The notes below the pieces were generated by a model. It was given only the letters and a program-made list of their open reading frames with translations, had not been told where the DNA came from and did not search any database. Both the position numbers and the translations under genes were made by a program. 7,170 nt of DNA from Alphaproteobacteria bacterium (GTDB taxonomy: Bacteria; Pseudomonadota; Alphaproteobacteria; Rhizobiales; Beijerinckiaceae), in assembly GCA_009920595.1 (NCBI GenBank), contig RFZR01000082.1, positions 1 to 7,170 on the forward strand. The letters are read 5' to 3'. Each line of letters begins with the position of its first letter. Position 1 is the stretch's first letter. Positions 6,744-7,170 of this stretch are shown here, one piece after another.

Positions 6744-6788
6744 GCATGCTCTTAGCGAAAAGCCGGAAACCACCTTTTCGCAGCATGC
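6744..6788. repeat. 45-nt interrupted palindrome, probable dispersed intergenic repeat
   Basis: The plus strand reads GCATGCT, a 4-nt bulge CTTA, GCGAAAAG, an 11-nt loop CCGGAAACCAC, CTTTTCGC, then AGCATGC. All 15 arm bases pair perfectly (7 bp plus 8 bp). The form resembles an intergenic palindrome that I recall as common in Hyphomicrobiales genomes: a GAGCATG end, CGAAAAG, a central CCGG-containing loop, CTTTTCG, and a second CATGCTC end. That resemblance is from memory, not a search. It begins 10 bp beyond the aldehyde dehydrogenase stop and lies 73 bp upstream of argC. It may act as a transcript-stabilising or terminating hairpin, or simply be a copy of a mobile-like repeat. Confidence 0.7.
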
Positions 6789-6798
6789 TCCACCGCGC

Positions 6799-7170
6799 CT
6801 ATTTATACCCGATCAGACATTTCGTCTCGAGATAATCATGCAACCCAAATGCGCCATATTCGCGGCCATTGCCTGATTGCTTATAACCGCCAAAAGCCGA
6901 GAAAGGATCAAAGGCCGGATAATTGATTTGCACGGCACCGACGCGCAAACGCCGCGCCAATGCCCTGGCTTTCTCTATGTTGGCGGATTGCACATAACCC
7001 GCAAGACCATATTCGGTATCATGCGCGATCTCGAGCGCCTCATCGATCGAGCCATAGCCCATGATCATCAAAGTCATGCCGAAGATTTCATTCTTCGCAA
7101 TGCGCATATCACGCGTGACATTACCGAATATTGTGGGCTTGGCGAAGTAGCCGCGAGTCAATCCATCGGG
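6799..7170 (-). CDS. NAD(P)-dependent aldehyde dehydrogenase, C-terminal fragment cut by window edge
   Basis: The last 123 codons of an aldehyde dehydrogenase; the frame is open to the right edge, where the first residues read PDGLTRGYFAKPTIF. Family marks: GYFAKPTIFGNV; NEIFGMTLMIMGY, equivalent to the EEIFGPVL segment with the cofactor-contacting Phe; DTEYGLAGYV (usually YGLAA); RRLRVGAVQIN; and FGGYKQSGNGREYG, followed by a short tail ending IGYK and a TAG stop. The catalytic Cys and the general-base Glu lie outside the window. Family members oxidise aldehydes to carboxylates; the substrate cannot be inferred from this part. Two departures from the usual motifs are Met for Pro in FGPVL and Ala for Pro before FGGYK. 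A TTG at 7161 is internal, since the family homology continues upstream of it. Confidence 0.92.
   Translation of the reverse strand, partial: PDGLTRGYFAKPTIFGNVTRDMRIAKNEIFGMTLMIMGYGSIDEALEIAHDTEYGLAGYVQSANIEKARALARRLRVGAVQINYPAFDPFSAFGGYKQSGNGREYGAFGLHDYLETKCLIGYK

Larger units (their letters stand above)
6671..6798. promoter_or_regulatory. Intergenic region between aldehyde dehydrogenase stop and argC start
   Basis: A 128-bp spacer between two minus-strand genes. It should hold the argC promoter and any 3' end of the dehydrogenase transcript, and it contains a 45-nt interrupted palindrome and a smaller hairpin. No clear ArgR-type box and no strong -35/-10 pair were recognised. The palindrome lacks a following T tract in the direction of transcription, so no classical intrinsic terminator is evident. 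Confidence 0.4.

Noticed and set aside
6744..6788. CRISPR repeat or classical intrinsic terminator
   Set aside because: Only one copy is present with no spacer pattern, and no T tract follows in the direction of transcription.
6799..7161. Reading the aldehyde dehydrogenase fragment as a complete 120-residue protein starting at TTG 7161
   Set aside because: The frame and family homology continue upstream to the window edge, so it is the tail of a larger gene.
1..7170. Defence system, prophage, insertion sequence, toxin-antitoxin pair, tRNA or rRNA
   Set aside because: Every long stretch is explained by housekeeping metabolic genes on one strand or the other; no transposase, integrase, terminal repeats or RNA gene signatures were seen.

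Overview
The window looks like an ordinary metabolic stretch of an alphaproteobacterial chromosome, most likely from the order Hyphomicrobiales (Rhizobiales). The evidence is a class I polyhydroxyalkanoate synthase divergent from a small lipoprotein, an AlaC-type aminotransferase followed by homoserine dehydrogenase and a class II fructose-1,6-bisphosphatase, the short type 2 form of ArgC, and an intergenic palindrome resembling one I remember from many Hyphomicrobiales genomes. By eye, G+C is only a little above half, which is low for that order. Genus and species cannot be read from the sequence.

Layout. Positions 1-1538 (minus strand) hold the first 512 codons of phaC, cut by the left edge. 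A 109-bp divergent region with a 13-bp perfect dyad separates it from a 114-residue predicted lipoprotein (1648-1992, plus). After a 118-bp gap with two weak hairpins comes a plus-strand cluster: alaC-like aminotransferase (2111-3331), hom (3374-4696) and glpX (4727-5731), with gaps of 42 and about 30 bp that suggest co-transcription. argC (5744-6670, minus) converges on glpX with only 12 bp between the stop codons. A 128-bp spacer with a 45-nt interrupted palindrome separates argC from the C-terminal 123 codons of an aldehyde dehydrogenase (6799-7170, minus), cut by the right edge.

Functions. The cluster joins amino-acid metabolism (transamination; the aspartate-semialdehyde to homoserine step toward threonine and methionine) with gluconeogenesis (fructose-1,6-bisphosphate hydrolysis). 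phaC polymerises hydroxyacyl-CoA into carbon-storage granules. argC is the third step of arginine synthesis. The aldehyde dehydrogenase has no assigned substrate. All visible reading frames are intact and the key residues I could place are present.

I found no CRISPR array, tRNA, rRNA, insertion sequence, toxin-antitoxin pair, defence system or other clear accessory element, and nothing that supports a previously undescribed system. The items most worth a second look are the palindromic repeat upstream of argC, the small lipoprotein wedged between phaC and the aminotransferase, and the argC neighbour immediately after glpX.
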